This document shows positions 15,927 through 22,963 of a DNA stretch of 27,133 nucleotides, piece by piece. The notes under the pieces are model-generated. The model did not search any database. It saw nothing but the letters and a program-made list of their open reading frames with translations, and was not told the origin of the DNA. Every line of letters starts with the position of its first letter. The first letter of the stretch is position 1. Where the stretch lies: contig DASZOC010000026.1 of the NCBI GenBank assembly GCA_035550975.1, positions 1 through 27,133 of the forward strand, read 5' to 3'. The stretch comes from DASZOC01 sp035550975 (GTDB lineage Bacteria; Actinomycetota; CADDZG01; WHSQ01). Position numbers and translations under genes: made by a program.

Positions 15927-16225
15927 TCGCCGGCCTTCTCGAGGGCTACCGACTCCGCGCGACCCGCAAGCTCGTCCAGGCGCGCTGGGGTCGGTACGCG
16001 GACGCTGGGGCCGTCCGACAGCGACCACGCCGCCGCAAGCGCCACCGTCGCTACGACGAGCGAGACGATCGTCTGTGCCATGTCGCCGTCGCTACCCGCG
16101 AACGCGAACCAGACGAGTCCGACGGCCAGCCCCAGCAACAGGATCTGCACCAGGCGGATCGTGCGACGCTGTCGCGTCGGTGCGACGGGACCCCGGGATG
16201 CGCCACCGGCCATGCCTCGCTTCAT
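15923..16225 (-). CDS. Small two-helix membrane protein, unknown function
   Basis: A 100-residue protein with two predicted transmembrane helices (about 25-43 and 50-69), a basic N-terminal tail (TRQRRTIR) and a Glu/Ala-rich C-terminal helix (LDELAGRAESVALEKAG). The positive N-terminus suggests both ends face the cytoplasm. I do not recognise a family. ATG 16225 is preferred because TATCGT lies 6 nt upstream; ATG 16213 with a weak GCGAGG is an alternative. It converges on fbiD with a 4-bp overlap of stop codons and is divergent from the MOSC gene, 24 bp away. Confidence 0.7.
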   Translation of the reverse strand: MKRGMAGGASRGPVAPTRQRRTIRLVQILLLGLAVGLVWFAFAGSDGDMAQTIVSLVVATVALAAAWSLSDGPSVRVPTPARLDELAGRAESVALEKAGD

Positions 16226-16231
16226 CGCCCG

Positions 16232-16241
16232 ACGATAACCT
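16232..16241. promoter_or_regulatory. Overlapping divergent leaderless -10 boxes
   Basis: TATCGT on the minus strand (16232-16237) lies 6 nt before the ATG of the membrane-protein gene, and TAACCT on the plus strand (16236-16241) lies 8 nt before the ATG of the MOSC gene. The two boxes share two base pairs. Only 24 bp separate the start codons. If both are real, RNA polymerase cannot occupy both at once. This is inference from sequence; no transcript data are available. Confidence 0.4.
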
Positions 16242-16249
16242 TCACGCAC

Positions 16250-16732
16250 ATGGGAACCGTCGAGACGATCGTGCTGGCAGGTGACGAAGGCGCGCCATGC
16301 TTCGAGGTGCGCGAGGTCGCGGCGCACGCGGGGCGCGGGCTGGAAGGCGACCGCTACTTCGAGCACCAAGGCAAGATGAAGAAGCTCGAGCCGGCGCGCC
16401 AGGCGACGCTGATCGAGGCCGAGGCGCTGGAGGCGGCGGCGCGCGACTACGACGAGGACATCCACCCGACCGACGCGCGGCGCAACATCGTGACCCGCGG
16501 GGTGGCGCTCAACCATCTCGTGGGCAAGACCTTCCGCGTCGGCGACGCGACCCTCCGCGGGATCAAGTTGTGCGAGCCGTGCGGCTATCTCCAGAAGCTC
16601 TCGGGGAAGCAGGTCAAGGTGCCGTTGAAGCACCGGGGCGGGCTGAATGCGGAGATCACCGTGTCCGGGACGATCCGAGCCGGCGATGCCATCGTGCTCG
16701 TGGAGCGGGAGCCGGCAGGCACCCAGCCATAG
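16250..16732 (+). CDS. MOSC-domain protein
   Basis: A 160-residue single-domain protein of the MOSC superfamily (molybdenum cofactor sulfurase C-terminal). Seen features: GRGLEGDRYF (28-37), the family's early 'Gl.GDr' motif, RRNIVTRGVALNHLVGKTFRVGDATLRG (78-105, the core beta-barrel region), and LCEPCGYL with the conserved Cys108 that carries sulfur. HRGGLNAEI matches the 'hRGG.r..V' motif. Bacterial stand-alone MOSC proteins act in N-hydroxylated-base reduction or sulfur transfer to metal cofactors; which applies here is not known. The start, ATG 16250, has TAACCT 8 nt upstream and no Shine-Dalgarno sequence. Confidence 0.92.
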   Translation: MGTVETIVLAGDEGAPCFEVREVAAHAGRGLEGDRYFEHQGKMKKLEPARQATLIEAEALEAAARDYDEDIHPTDARRNIVTRGVALNHLVGKTFRVGDATLRGIKLCEPCGYLQKLSGKQVKVPLKHRGGLNAEITVSGTIRAGDAIVLVEREPAGTQP

Positions 16733-16739
16733 TCCTTTC

Positions 16740-16797
16740 GGAGGGTGCGCCTCGCGCAGGCGATACGCCCCCTCCACCAGGCGGCTCGATGCCGCCT
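16740..16797 (+). terminator. Two tandem stem-loops after the MOSC gene (possible terminator)
   Basis: The 130-bp gap before the repeat-protein gene holds two inverted repeats. The first pairs GGAGGGTGCG (16740-16749) with CGCCCCCTCC (16766-16775), with one mismatch, and its loop contains a smaller CCT/AGG hairpin. The second pairs AGGCGGC (16779-16785) with GCCGCCT (16791-16797) around TCGAT. The position, 8 bp after the MOSC stop, fits transcription termination, but there is no T-run, so the call is weak. A regulatory leader is an alternative. Confidence 0.35.
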
Positions 16798-16862
16798 CGG
16801 ATGGGGCGAAAACACCCCCCGAACGGGTCAAGAACGATCAGGCCGGTGCCGATACGTTGAGC

Positions 16863-17693
16863 ATGACCACCAGAGCTCGGGCCCGGATCCTCGCGGTGTT
16901 AGGCGCCGCAGCGATCGCACTCGCCCTCCTGAGCCCCGTCGCTCACGCCCAGGTAGGCACCCTGACCGACTCCGTCGGCACAGTGACAGACACCGTTGGC
17001 GGAGTGACCGCTAAGGACCCCGTCGGCACGGTCACCGACACCGTCGGCGGCGGCGGCACCACGTCCAACACGTCCGACGGCGGCACCAGCGAGGGCTCCA
17101 CCGGCTTGGTCGGCGGGGTCACCGACGCCGTCAAGAAGACCATCGAAAAGACGACCGAGACGGTGCAAGAGACCTCGGGCCCCGTGAGCGACGGCGTGAC
17201 CGAGACCGTCGGCGGCGTAAACCAGACCGTCGGCGGCGTCGCGACGCAGGTCGACAAGACGACCGGCGGAACCCTCGAGACGGTCACCGAGACCGTCAAC
17301 GGGACGCTGACGGCAACCGACGGCACGAAGAAGTCTGACGCCAACCGCAAGCACGGAACCACCACCGGTCGCACCGGGGGCCGGACGAGTGGCAGCGGAA
17401 GCGCCGTTCTCGGAACCACGTTCGCGGACGCCATGCGAGCCGACGCGAACGCGATCCAGTCGGGCGCTCTGGGCCACGTCCAGCTCGCCTCCAGCGTGAC
17501 CTCCGCCGGCGAAAGCGTCGCCGAGCAGATCGCCTCCATCGCGAAGGCGGTTGCGGAGCAGATCGCGTTCCCGGCCCTGCTCATGGCGATCGTGATCGGC
17601 TTCCTCATGGTTCAGAACCACATCGACCGGCGTGACCCGAAACTCGCCATCGCTCCGGTCGACGCGGAGCACGACCTCCTCAGCTTCAGCTAG
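16863..17693 (+). CDS. Secreted, membrane-anchored Val/Thr/Gly-repeat protein
   Basis: A 276-residue protein with no recognised domain. A Sec signal peptide (basic n-region, hydrophobic core, AHA|Q cleavage site near residue 29) is followed by a low-complexity region (30-165) built of short repeats such as TVTDTVGG, TETVGGVNQTVGG and TETVNGT, rich in Thr, Val, Gly and Asp. A basic linker (KHGTTTGRTGGRTSG) leads to an Ala-rich helix and one transmembrane segment (about 236-251) with a 25-residue tail, NHIDRRDPKLAIAPVD..., facing the cytoplasm. From memory, this type of tail recurs in actinobacterial membrane proteins. It ends 75 bp before a diguanylate cyclase gene. An envelope or adhesive role is inferred only. 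Confidence 0.75.
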   Translation: MTTRARARILAVLGAAAIALALLSPVAHAQVGTLTDSVGTVTDTVGGVTAKDPVGTVTDTVGGGGTTSNTSDGGTSEGSTGLVGGVTDAVKKTIEKTTETVQETSGPVSDGVTETVGGVNQTVGGVATQVDKTTGGTLETVTETVNGTLTATDGTKKSDANRKHGTTTGRTGGRTSGSGSAVLGTTFADAMRADANAIQSGALGHVQLASSVTSAGESVAEQIASIAKAVAEQIAFPALLMAIVIGFLMVQNHIDRRDPKLAIAPVDAEHDLLSFS

Positions 17694-17768
17694 GACGCCA
17701 CGCAGGTGGTTGCGGGGGCGCAGGGGGCACGCCCTCAATCGGCAGACTTCGTCTCCTTAGGCGAGCGC

Positions 17769-19310
17769 ATGGGATCCATGCAAGCGCTGCGCGTCGTGAT
17801 GGCGGCTCTCGTCCTCGCCTCGGGGCTACTCGTGCCGGATGTCGTCGGTGCGTCACTAGCCGACCTGATCCTCGTCAGTGCCGCCTACCTGCTCGTCACT
17901 GCTGTCGCCGAAGGCCTTCGCCGGATGAAGAGCAAGCCCGGCCTCATGATCCTCACGACGTCGATCTTCATCGACGGCATCTTCATAGCGTGGGTGATGT
18001 ACGAGACCGGTGGGGCGCGCAGCCCGCTGCGCTTCCTGATGTACGTCCACGTGATCGCGGTCATGCTGCTCGCGTCGTACAGGACGGGTTTGAAAGTCAC
18101 CGTGTGGGACGGCCTGCTGATGCTGGTCGTCTACTACGCCCAAGCGGCCGGCGTCCTCGAGGTCAGGGAAGGGATCGCCGGGGCGCTGCCGGGGCAGGGG
18201 CCGATGTTCACGCAGGTCGTCTTGTTCAACGTCACCGCGCTGCTGGTCATCGCGCTGGTCACCGCGCGCTTCTCCGCGCTCAACGAACGAGAGCTGAAGC
18301 GTCGCAAGGCGGACGTAGAGGACCTGGCCGCGATGGGAGCCGAGCTGGAGAACCGGCAGGGCCCATCGGAGGTCGCGGAAGTGTTGTTGAAGAACGTCAC
18401 CGAGTCCTTCGGCTTCAAACGAGGAGTGGTCCTGGTCGGTGACGAGCAGGACATGCGCGTGAGCGCGTTCAAAGCGCCGGGTGACCAGCCCAGTGTGCGG
18501 CCCGGTGTCGACGCCACGGTTCTCGCCGCGATCTCAGCGCGCGACTTCCAGCTGAAGAAGCAACTCGATCCCGAGACCGACCCGCGTCTCGCCACGCTCC
18601 TCCCGTTCGCCCGGAACGTCGCCGTCTTCCCGATGGTCGCCGAAGGTGAATCCCTGGGGGTGCTGGCCGTCGAACACCCGGGCCGCGCGTCGCGGATCGA
18701 GCGCAGGGTCGTCGAGATGGTCAAGCAGTTCGTGTCGCATGCCGCGCTGACGTTGCAGAACGCACAGCTCTACGAGCAGGTGCAGAAGCAGGCGGAGACG
18801 GATGCGCTGACTGGCATCGCGAACCGGCGCACGTTCGAAGCAGCCCTCGAAAAGGAGTTGTCGCGCGCGACGCGCAACGGCGAGCAGGTCACGCTGGCGA
18901 TCTTCGACATCGACCACTTCAAGGCGCTCAACGACACCTACGGGCACCAGACGGGAGACGAGGTGCTCAAGAAGGTCGCGGCGGCGCTGGCGCAGACGAG
19001 TCGCGATTTCGACACGCCGGCTCGCTACGGAGGCGAAGAGTTCGTCGTCGTCCTTCCATCCTGCTCGTCGAAGGAGTCGTTGATGGTCGCGGAGCGCCTG
19101 CGGCGGTCGATATCCGATATCGAGACCGTCACGCCTGTAACGGCGAGTGCCGGAGTCGCGACATTCCCGATCCATGCTTCCGATCTGCAGAGCCTCGTGA
19201 AAGCTGCCGACGAAGCTCTCTACGAGTCGAAGCGCGCCGGTCGCGACCGAGTCACCCGCTCACGTCGCCGCTCCCGGGTGAAGCAACAGGAGCCGGTCGA
19301 CACCGACTGA
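17769..19310 (+). CDS. Diguanylate cyclase: membrane N-domain, GAF domain, GGDEF domain
   Basis: Makes cyclic di-GMP from two GTP. A 513-residue protein. About 5 or 6 hydrophobic helices make the N-terminal sensor (roughly residues 5-165), followed by a coiled linker (ALNERELKRRKADVEDLAAM), a GAF domain (about 195-335) and the GGDEF domain. The active site reads GGEEF (421-425), with the metal-binding DIDHFKALND (380-389) and an intact inhibitory site RDFD (412-415), so product inhibition is expected. No EAL or HD-GYP domain follows. I preferred ATG 17769, which has AGGCGAG upstream; a GTG at 17706 is also possible and would bring the start to 12 bp after the repeat-protein gene. The two are probably co-transcribed. 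Confidence 0.92.
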   Translation: MGSMQALRVVMAALVLASGLLVPDVVGASLADLILVSAAYLLVTAVAEGLRRMKSKPGLMILTTSIFIDGIFIAWVMYETGGARSPLRFLMYVHVIAVMLLASYRTGLKVTVWDGLLMLVVYYAQAAGVLEVREGIAGALPGQGPMFTQVVLFNVTALLVIALVTARFSALNERELKRRKADVEDLAAMGAELENRQGPSEVAEVLLKNVTESFGFKRGVVLVGDEQDMRVSAFKAPGDQPSVRPGVDATVLAAISARDFQLKKQLDPETDPRLATLLPFARNVAVFPMVAEGESLGVLAVEHPGRASRIERRVVEMVKQFVSHAALTLQNAQLYEQVQKQAETDALTGIANRRTFEAALEKELSRATRNGEQVTLAIFDIDHFKALNDTYGHQTGDEVLKKVAAALAQTSRDFDTPARYGGEEFVVVLPSCSSKESLMVAERLRRSISDIETVTPVTASAGVATFPIHASDLQSLVKAADEALYESKRAGRDRVTRSRRRSRVKQQEPVDTD

Positions 19311-19808
19311 CTACTTGTAGACGCGGCGGCGGAACACGTCCGTCGTCAGCGATGCCACGCGGTCGAGGATCAACATCCCGTCGAGGTGGTCGATCTCGTG
19401 CTGGAAGGCGCGGGCCTCGAAACCGTCCGTCGCTATGACGGTGCGCTCGCCGTCCGGCGACGTCCCGCTGACGACGATGGACGTCGCGCGGCCGACGTTC
19501 GCGGTCAGGTCCGGAACGCTCATGCAACCTTCCCTGCCAACCTCACGTCCCCTCTGTTCGAGGATCACCGGATCCAGAAGCACGACCAGGCCGTGACAGG
19601 TATCGGTCTTCGGATGGCCGCTCACGTCGAGCGCGAAGGCGCGCCGCGACACGCCTATCTGCGGGGCGGCCAGTCCCACGCACGCCGGCGACGCACGCAT
19701 CGTGTCGACGAGGTCGGCGACCAGCGCATCGTCGGATGTCCCGCCGATCTCTGCGGCGCGCTGTTTCAGGACGCGCTCGGGGATGCGGACGACGGGCCGG
19801 ACCGGCAC
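19311..19808 (-). CDS. def: Peptide deformylase
   Basis: Removes the formyl group from the N-terminal methionine of new proteins. The 165-residue metalloenzyme has all three motifs: VGLAAPQ (44-50, motif 1), EGCMSVP (93-99, motif 2 with metal-ligand Cys95) and QHEIDHLDG (136-144, motif 3 with ligands His137 and His141 and catalytic Glu138). It starts with GTG and has no clear Shine-Dalgarno sequence. It follows the double-ACT gene by 11 bp on the same strand, so the two are probably co-transcribed. Confidence 0.96.
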   Translation of the reverse strand: MPVRPVVRIPERVLKQRAAEIGGTSDDALVADLVDTMRASPACVGLAAPQIGVSRRAFALDVSGHPKTDTCHGLVVLLDPVILEQRGREVGREGCMSVPDLTANVGRATSIVVSGTSPDGERTVIATDGFEARAFQHEIDHLDGMLILDRVASLTTDVFRRRVYK

Positions 19809-19819
19809 TATGGCTGTAG

Positions 19820-20347
19820 CTAGAGCACGTCAGCGTGGACGGGATGGATGCTGACCTCCACGTCCAGATCCCCGAGATCGAGCACGGGCTCGGTGGTCGA
19901 TCGCTCGGGAAATGCGACCTCGAGCATCAACGCGTACACGGGCGCCGATCCCTCGCCGATCACACGCGACGTCAGGTCGGTGATGTTCGCGCCCTGTGCG
20001 GCAAGGGCCTCTGCGACCTTGAAGACGATCCCGGGACGGTCGGCACCGTAGACCGAGACCATGTGTGTCGGCTCCACCACCTCGGGGGCCGCGGCCTGCA
20101 CCGGACGGACCGTGACGATCAAGCCCAGGTCGCCACCGGCGGCGTTCAACTCGCGCTCGAGCGCGGACGCGTCCAGGCGCTCGGGAGCGGTGACGACCAG
20201 CATCATCGAGAAATGCCCGCGCAGGATCGTCGAGGAGACGTCCTCCAGGTTGCAACCTCGCTCGTAGAGGATCTTCGTCACGGCCGCGACGATGCCCGGG
20301 CGGTCGGCGCCGACGACCGTGATCGCAAGCAACGAGCTGGCCTCCAT
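19820..20347 (-). CDS. Double-ACT-domain protein (GcvR-like)
   Basis: A 175-residue protein made of two ACT domains (about 5-82 and 94-170). Each begins with the same motif GADRPGIV (13-20 and 101-108), the typical ligand-side loop, followed by helix and strand patterns with 'NLEDVSS' and 'NITDLTS'. This is the GcvR architecture; in E. coli GcvR controls the glycine cleavage operon, and other bacteria use such proteins as amino-acid sensors. The ligand here is not known. I chose ATG 20347 because TAGGGT lies 7 nt upstream (leaderless pattern); a longer frame adds 35 arginine-rich residues unlike ACT proteins. It lies upstream of def. Confidence 0.9.
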   Translation of the reverse strand: MEASSLLAITVVGADRPGIVAAVTKILYERGCNLEDVSSTILRGHFSMMLVVTAPERLDASALERELNAAGGDLGLIVTVRPVQAAAPEVVEPTHMVSVYGADRPGIVFKVAEALAAQGANITDLTSRVIGEGSAPVYALMLEVAFPERSTTEPVLDLGDLDVEVSIHPVHADVL

Positions 20348-20354
20348 GCGATCG

Positions 20355-20360
20355 ACCCTA
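20355..20360 (-). promoter_or_regulatory. Candidate -10 box of a leaderless double-ACT / def transcript
   Basis: TAGGGT on the minus strand ends 7 nt before the ATG at 20347. No Shine-Dalgarno sequence is present. The spacing places the first transcribed base at or next to the start codon. Inference from sequence and from repeated use of this arrangement in the window. Confidence 0.4.
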
Positions 20361-20382
20361 ACGCGGTGCGACACGATCGCAG

Positions 20383-20772
20383 CTAGCCCATCGAGCTGTG
20401 CGCTTGCGGAAGGACGTGGACGACGACGCGCTGGTCCGTCGGCCGATGCCATGGGTAGACGTCTTTATCGATGTACTTCTTGGCCATCGAGTTGATGAAC
20501 GCGTTGCCTTCGTCGATGTCGATCCGTTCGGCGCGGCCCCGCACCTCTACGTATCTATAGGGGTTGTCGGGATCGATGACCGAGACCGCGATGCGCGGGT
20601 CTCGCTTGAGGTTCTTGTACTTCTGCCGGTCCGTCGTGAGGCTGAACCGGACGTGGCGGCCGTCGAACTCGACCCACACCGGCGAGCTGTGGAGGGCTCC
20701 GTCGGGCCCGATCGTCGCGACGTGCGCGAACGCTTTCTTGTCGAAGATGTCTCTGAGCTCACTCGGGATCAT
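20383..20772 (-). CDS. PPOX-class F420-dependent oxidoreductase (split-barrel)
   Basis: A 129-residue flavin/deazaflavin-binding split-barrel protein of the pyridoxamine-5'-phosphate-oxidase-like superfamily. It has AHVATIGPDGALHSSPVWVEFDG (16-38), the first strand pair with the cofactor phosphate site, FSLTTDRQKYKNLKRDPRIAVSV (43-65), and VEVRGRAER (75-83), a pattern typical of the F420-binding family of actinobacteria. The exact substrate is unknown. The presence of FbiD and an FrhB-like protein in the same window supports F420 use. I chose ATG 20772 because AGGAG lies 7 nt upstream; the ATG immediately before it (20775) is an alternative. A tail ending AHSSMG is normal. Confidence 0.88.
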   Translation of the reverse strand: MIPSELRDIFDKKAFAHVATIGPDGALHSSPVWVEFDGRHVRFSLTTDRQKYKNLKRDPRIAVSVIDPDNPYRYVEVRGRAERIDIDEGNAFINSMAKKYIDKDVYPWHRPTDQRVVVHVLPQAHSSMG

Positions 20773-20838
20773 CATCCTTCTCCTCTCGCATGTCTCGGGT
20801 GTCAACCGAACCACGACGTGAGCGATTCCCTCGCGTCT

Positions 20839-21876
20839 CTAGCCTCGTCGCTGCGCGACCCACGCCGCGAGCTCGTCGGCGGTCATGAAGTTCAAGATCC
20901 TGTCCTTCGGGATCCCCGCGCTTATCGCGGCTGCGAGCCCGACCGGGAGGTACTGCATCTCGCCGGGAGTGTGCGCGTCGGTACCCATCGAGATCCAGCA
21001 TCCCGCCTCGCGCGCGAGCTCGAGCAACTCGACGTTGAGGTCCTGACGGTCCGGGAACGCGTCGATCTCGAGCGCGGTGCCGGTCTCGGCCGCGGCCTCA
21101 CAAACAGCGCGCCAGTCCGCCAGCAGTCCGACGCGGAAGTTGTAGATGCGACAGCGCGGATGTCCCAGCACGTCGACGGAGGAGTTGTCGAGCGCCGCGA
21201 GGTAGCGGTCGGTCTGGTCTTCCTTGCGACGCAGCTGCGAGTGGAACGACCCGAGAACGAGATCGAGCCCCGCCAGGAAGTCCGGTTCCATGTCACCGGT
21301 CCCGTCCGGCGACAGGTTCATCTCGATCGCTTTCAGCACCCTGAGACCGGCACCCCGCGCCGAGAGCTCGTCGTTCAACGCGTCGACCCGCGCCGCCTGC
21401 GCCGCGAAACCGGCCTCGTCCATGCCGCCGGCGATCTTGAGTCCCTTCGAGTGATCCGTGATCGCGATGTAGGAGTAACCGGAGTCGATGGCCGTCCTGG
21501 CCATCTCCGAGATCGGGACCTTGCCGTCGCTGTCCTCCGAGTGCATCTGGAGGTCGCCTCTCAGCTCGTCGGCCCAGTCGCGATGGTCCGCCACGATCCG
21601 CCGCGCCTCGGCGAAGCTGCGGAAGCCGGAGCGGATGGGAGGAGGCTCGGGAACGTCGGGCGGGTCGCCGAGCCACGACCGGATCAGCCCCGAGAGCTTC
21701 GCGCCGATGCCGGTGAGGTCGGTCAGTGGGCGTTCCTCGTCGACGAGGTCCGCGGCCTCCTCGGGCCACTTGTACGCGGCGCGCGACGCGCGCCGGTAAG
21801 CGCGTTGGCGGTCGCCCTCGAGCTCGTCGGCGCGCAGCGCCAGTAGCTCGGCGATCTGCGCGTTGTCGAGACTCAC
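20839..21876 (-). CDS. PolX-like helix-hairpin-helix + PHP phosphoesterase without polymerase domain
   Basis: A 345-residue protein resembling the outer parts of bacterial PolX. It has an N-terminal helical segment (SLDNAQIAELLALRADELEG...YRRASRAAY, 2-35) like the PolX 8-kDa domain, one helix-hairpin-helix (LTGIGAKLSGLI, 54-65) and a PHP domain from about 105. Metal motifs: GDLQMHSEDSDG (107-118), TDHS (140-143), E185 (AIEMN), FHS (211-213), GHP (238-240) and TDAH (299-302). The polymerase palm is missing. The first motif has Gln110 where the standard PHP motif has His. PHP domains in PolX act as 3'-5' exonucleases or AP-site nucleases, so a DNA-end or gap-processing role is inferred. I chose GTG 21876 because TACCCT lies 6 nt upstream; ATG 21897 is an alternative. 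Confidence 0.88.
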   Translation of the reverse strand: MSLDNAQIAELLALRADELEGDRQRAYRRASRAAYKWPEEAADLVDEERPLTDLTGIGAKLSGLIRSWLGDPPDVPEPPPIRSGFRSFAEARRIVADHRDWADELRGDLQMHSEDSDGKVPISEMARTAIDSGYSYIAITDHSKGLKIAGGMDEAGFAAQAARVDALNDELSARGAGLRVLKAIEMNLSPDGTGDMEPDFLAGLDLVLGSFHSQLRRKEDQTDRYLAALDNSSVDVLGHPRCRIYNFRVGLLADWRAVCEAAAETGTALEIDAFPDRQDLNVELLELAREAGCWISMGTDAHTPGEMQYLPVGLAAAISAGIPKDRILNFMTADELAAWVAQRRG

Positions 21877-21882
21877 CGGGCG

Positions 21883-21888
21883 AGGGTA
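21883..21888 (-). promoter_or_regulatory. Candidate -10 box for the PHP gene
   Basis: TACCCT on the minus strand ends 6 nt before GTG 21876, the same spacing as at fbiD and the 16225 gene. It supports the shorter start. If ATG 21897 were used, the box would lie inside the coding region. Confidence 0.4.
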
Positions 21889-21907
21889 GTCGGGCATGAT
21901 GCTGCCG

Positions 21908-22963
21908 ATGGCACTACCGATCGCTCCCCCCTTGAGCCCGATGCTCGCCAAGCTCGCGGACACCGTTCCGGCGGGCGACGGATGGACCTACGAGCCGAAG
22001 TGGGACGGCTTCCGCGGCATCGTGTTCCGTGACGGCGACGCGATCGAGATCATGAGCCGCGACAAACGGAGCCTCCAGCGCTATTTCCCCGAGCTGCCCG
22101 CGATCCTCGGGGGTGCGCTCCCCGACCGCTGCGTCGTCGACGGCGAGGTCGTGATCCCCGGCCCGAAGGGTCTGGACTTCGATGCGCTGCTGCAGCGGAT
22201 CCACCCGGCGGAATCGCGCGTCAAGGTGCTGGCCGGCAAGACGCCGGCGAGCTTCGTCGTCTTCGATCTGCTCGCGCTCGGCGACGACGACCTGATGCCG
22301 GAGCCGCTCGCCATGCGGAGGGAGCGCCTTCGAGACGTGGTCGCGGCCCCGGAGCGAGATCCCGACGCCGCGATCCGCGAGCTTGCGACCACCGGCCACG
22401 ACCACGACAGGTTCATGATCGGCCCCCACACCGAGGACGCGTCGGCCGCGACCGCGTGGCTCGAACGCTACGAGCGCATCGGCCTCGACGGTGTCGTCGC
22501 CAAACGACTCGATTCGACCTACGAGCCCAACAAGCGCGGCTGGGTGAAGGTCAAGCAACACCGGACGTGTGACTGCGTCGTCGGTGGCTACCGGCTCAGC
22601 AAGACCCGCGACGGGGTCGGATCGTTGTTGCTCGGCCTCTACGACGACGCCGGAACGCTCCACTACGTGGGCCACACGTCGTCGTTCAAGGCGAAGGAGC
22701 GTCGCGATCTCCTCGAGCGCTTACACGACCTCGAAGGCGAGGGAGGTTTCGGCGGAGGCCGCTCCCCCGGCGGGCCGAGCCGCTGGACGGGCGGCCGCGA
22801 CACGTCCTGGGTCGCGCTCCGACCCGAGCTCGTGTGCGAGGTCGGGTTCGATCGCTTGCTCGGCGGCAGGTTCCGTCACGCGGTGACGTTCCTGCGCTGG
22901 CGCGGCGACCGCGACCCCGCGTCGTGCCGCTTCGATCAGCTCCCGGATTTCCTCCGGCCCTGA
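21908..22963 (+). CDS. ligC: ATP-dependent DNA ligase, LigC type
   Basis: Seals DNA nicks using ATP through an enzyme-AMP intermediate. The 351-residue protein has the nucleophile Lys31 in motif I (EPKWDGFR), DGEVVIP (78-84), motif III VVFDLLAL (117-124), motif IV DGVVAKR (194-200) and motif V lysines in VKVKQ (213-217), followed by an OB-fold domain. The N-terminus PIAPPLSPMLAKLA and the HPAESRVKVLAGKTPASFV block are close to mycobacterial LigC rather than the LigD ligase domain; symbol given on that basis. There is no fused polymerase or nuclease domain. Upstream ATGs at 21896 and 21899 are alternatives. Its 3' end overlaps the convergent polymerase gene by 28 bp. Confidence 0.93.
   Translation: MALPIAPPLSPMLAKLADTVPAGDGWTYEPKWDGFRGIVFRDGDAIEIMSRDKRSLQRYFPELPAILGGALPDRCVVDGEVVIPGPKGLDFDALLQRIHPAESRVKVLAGKTPASFVVFDLLALGDDDLMPEPLAMRRERLRDVVAAPERDPDAAIRELATTGHDHDRFMIGPHTEDASAATAWLERYERIGLDGVVAKRLDSTYEPNKRGWVKVKQHRTCDCVVGGYRLSKTRDGVGSLLLGLYDDAGTLHYVGHTSSFKAKERRDLLERLHDLEGEGGFGGGRSPGGPSRWTGGRDTSWVALRPELVCEVGFDRLLGGRFRHAVTFLRWRGDRDPASCRFDQLPDFLRP

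Noticed and set aside
15083..16249. An apparent fusion of an Arg-rich region with the MOSC domain
   Set aside because: It is antisense to the FrhB-like N-terminus and the membrane-protein gene, and out of frame with fbiD; the real MOSC start is ATG 16250 with a TAACCT box.
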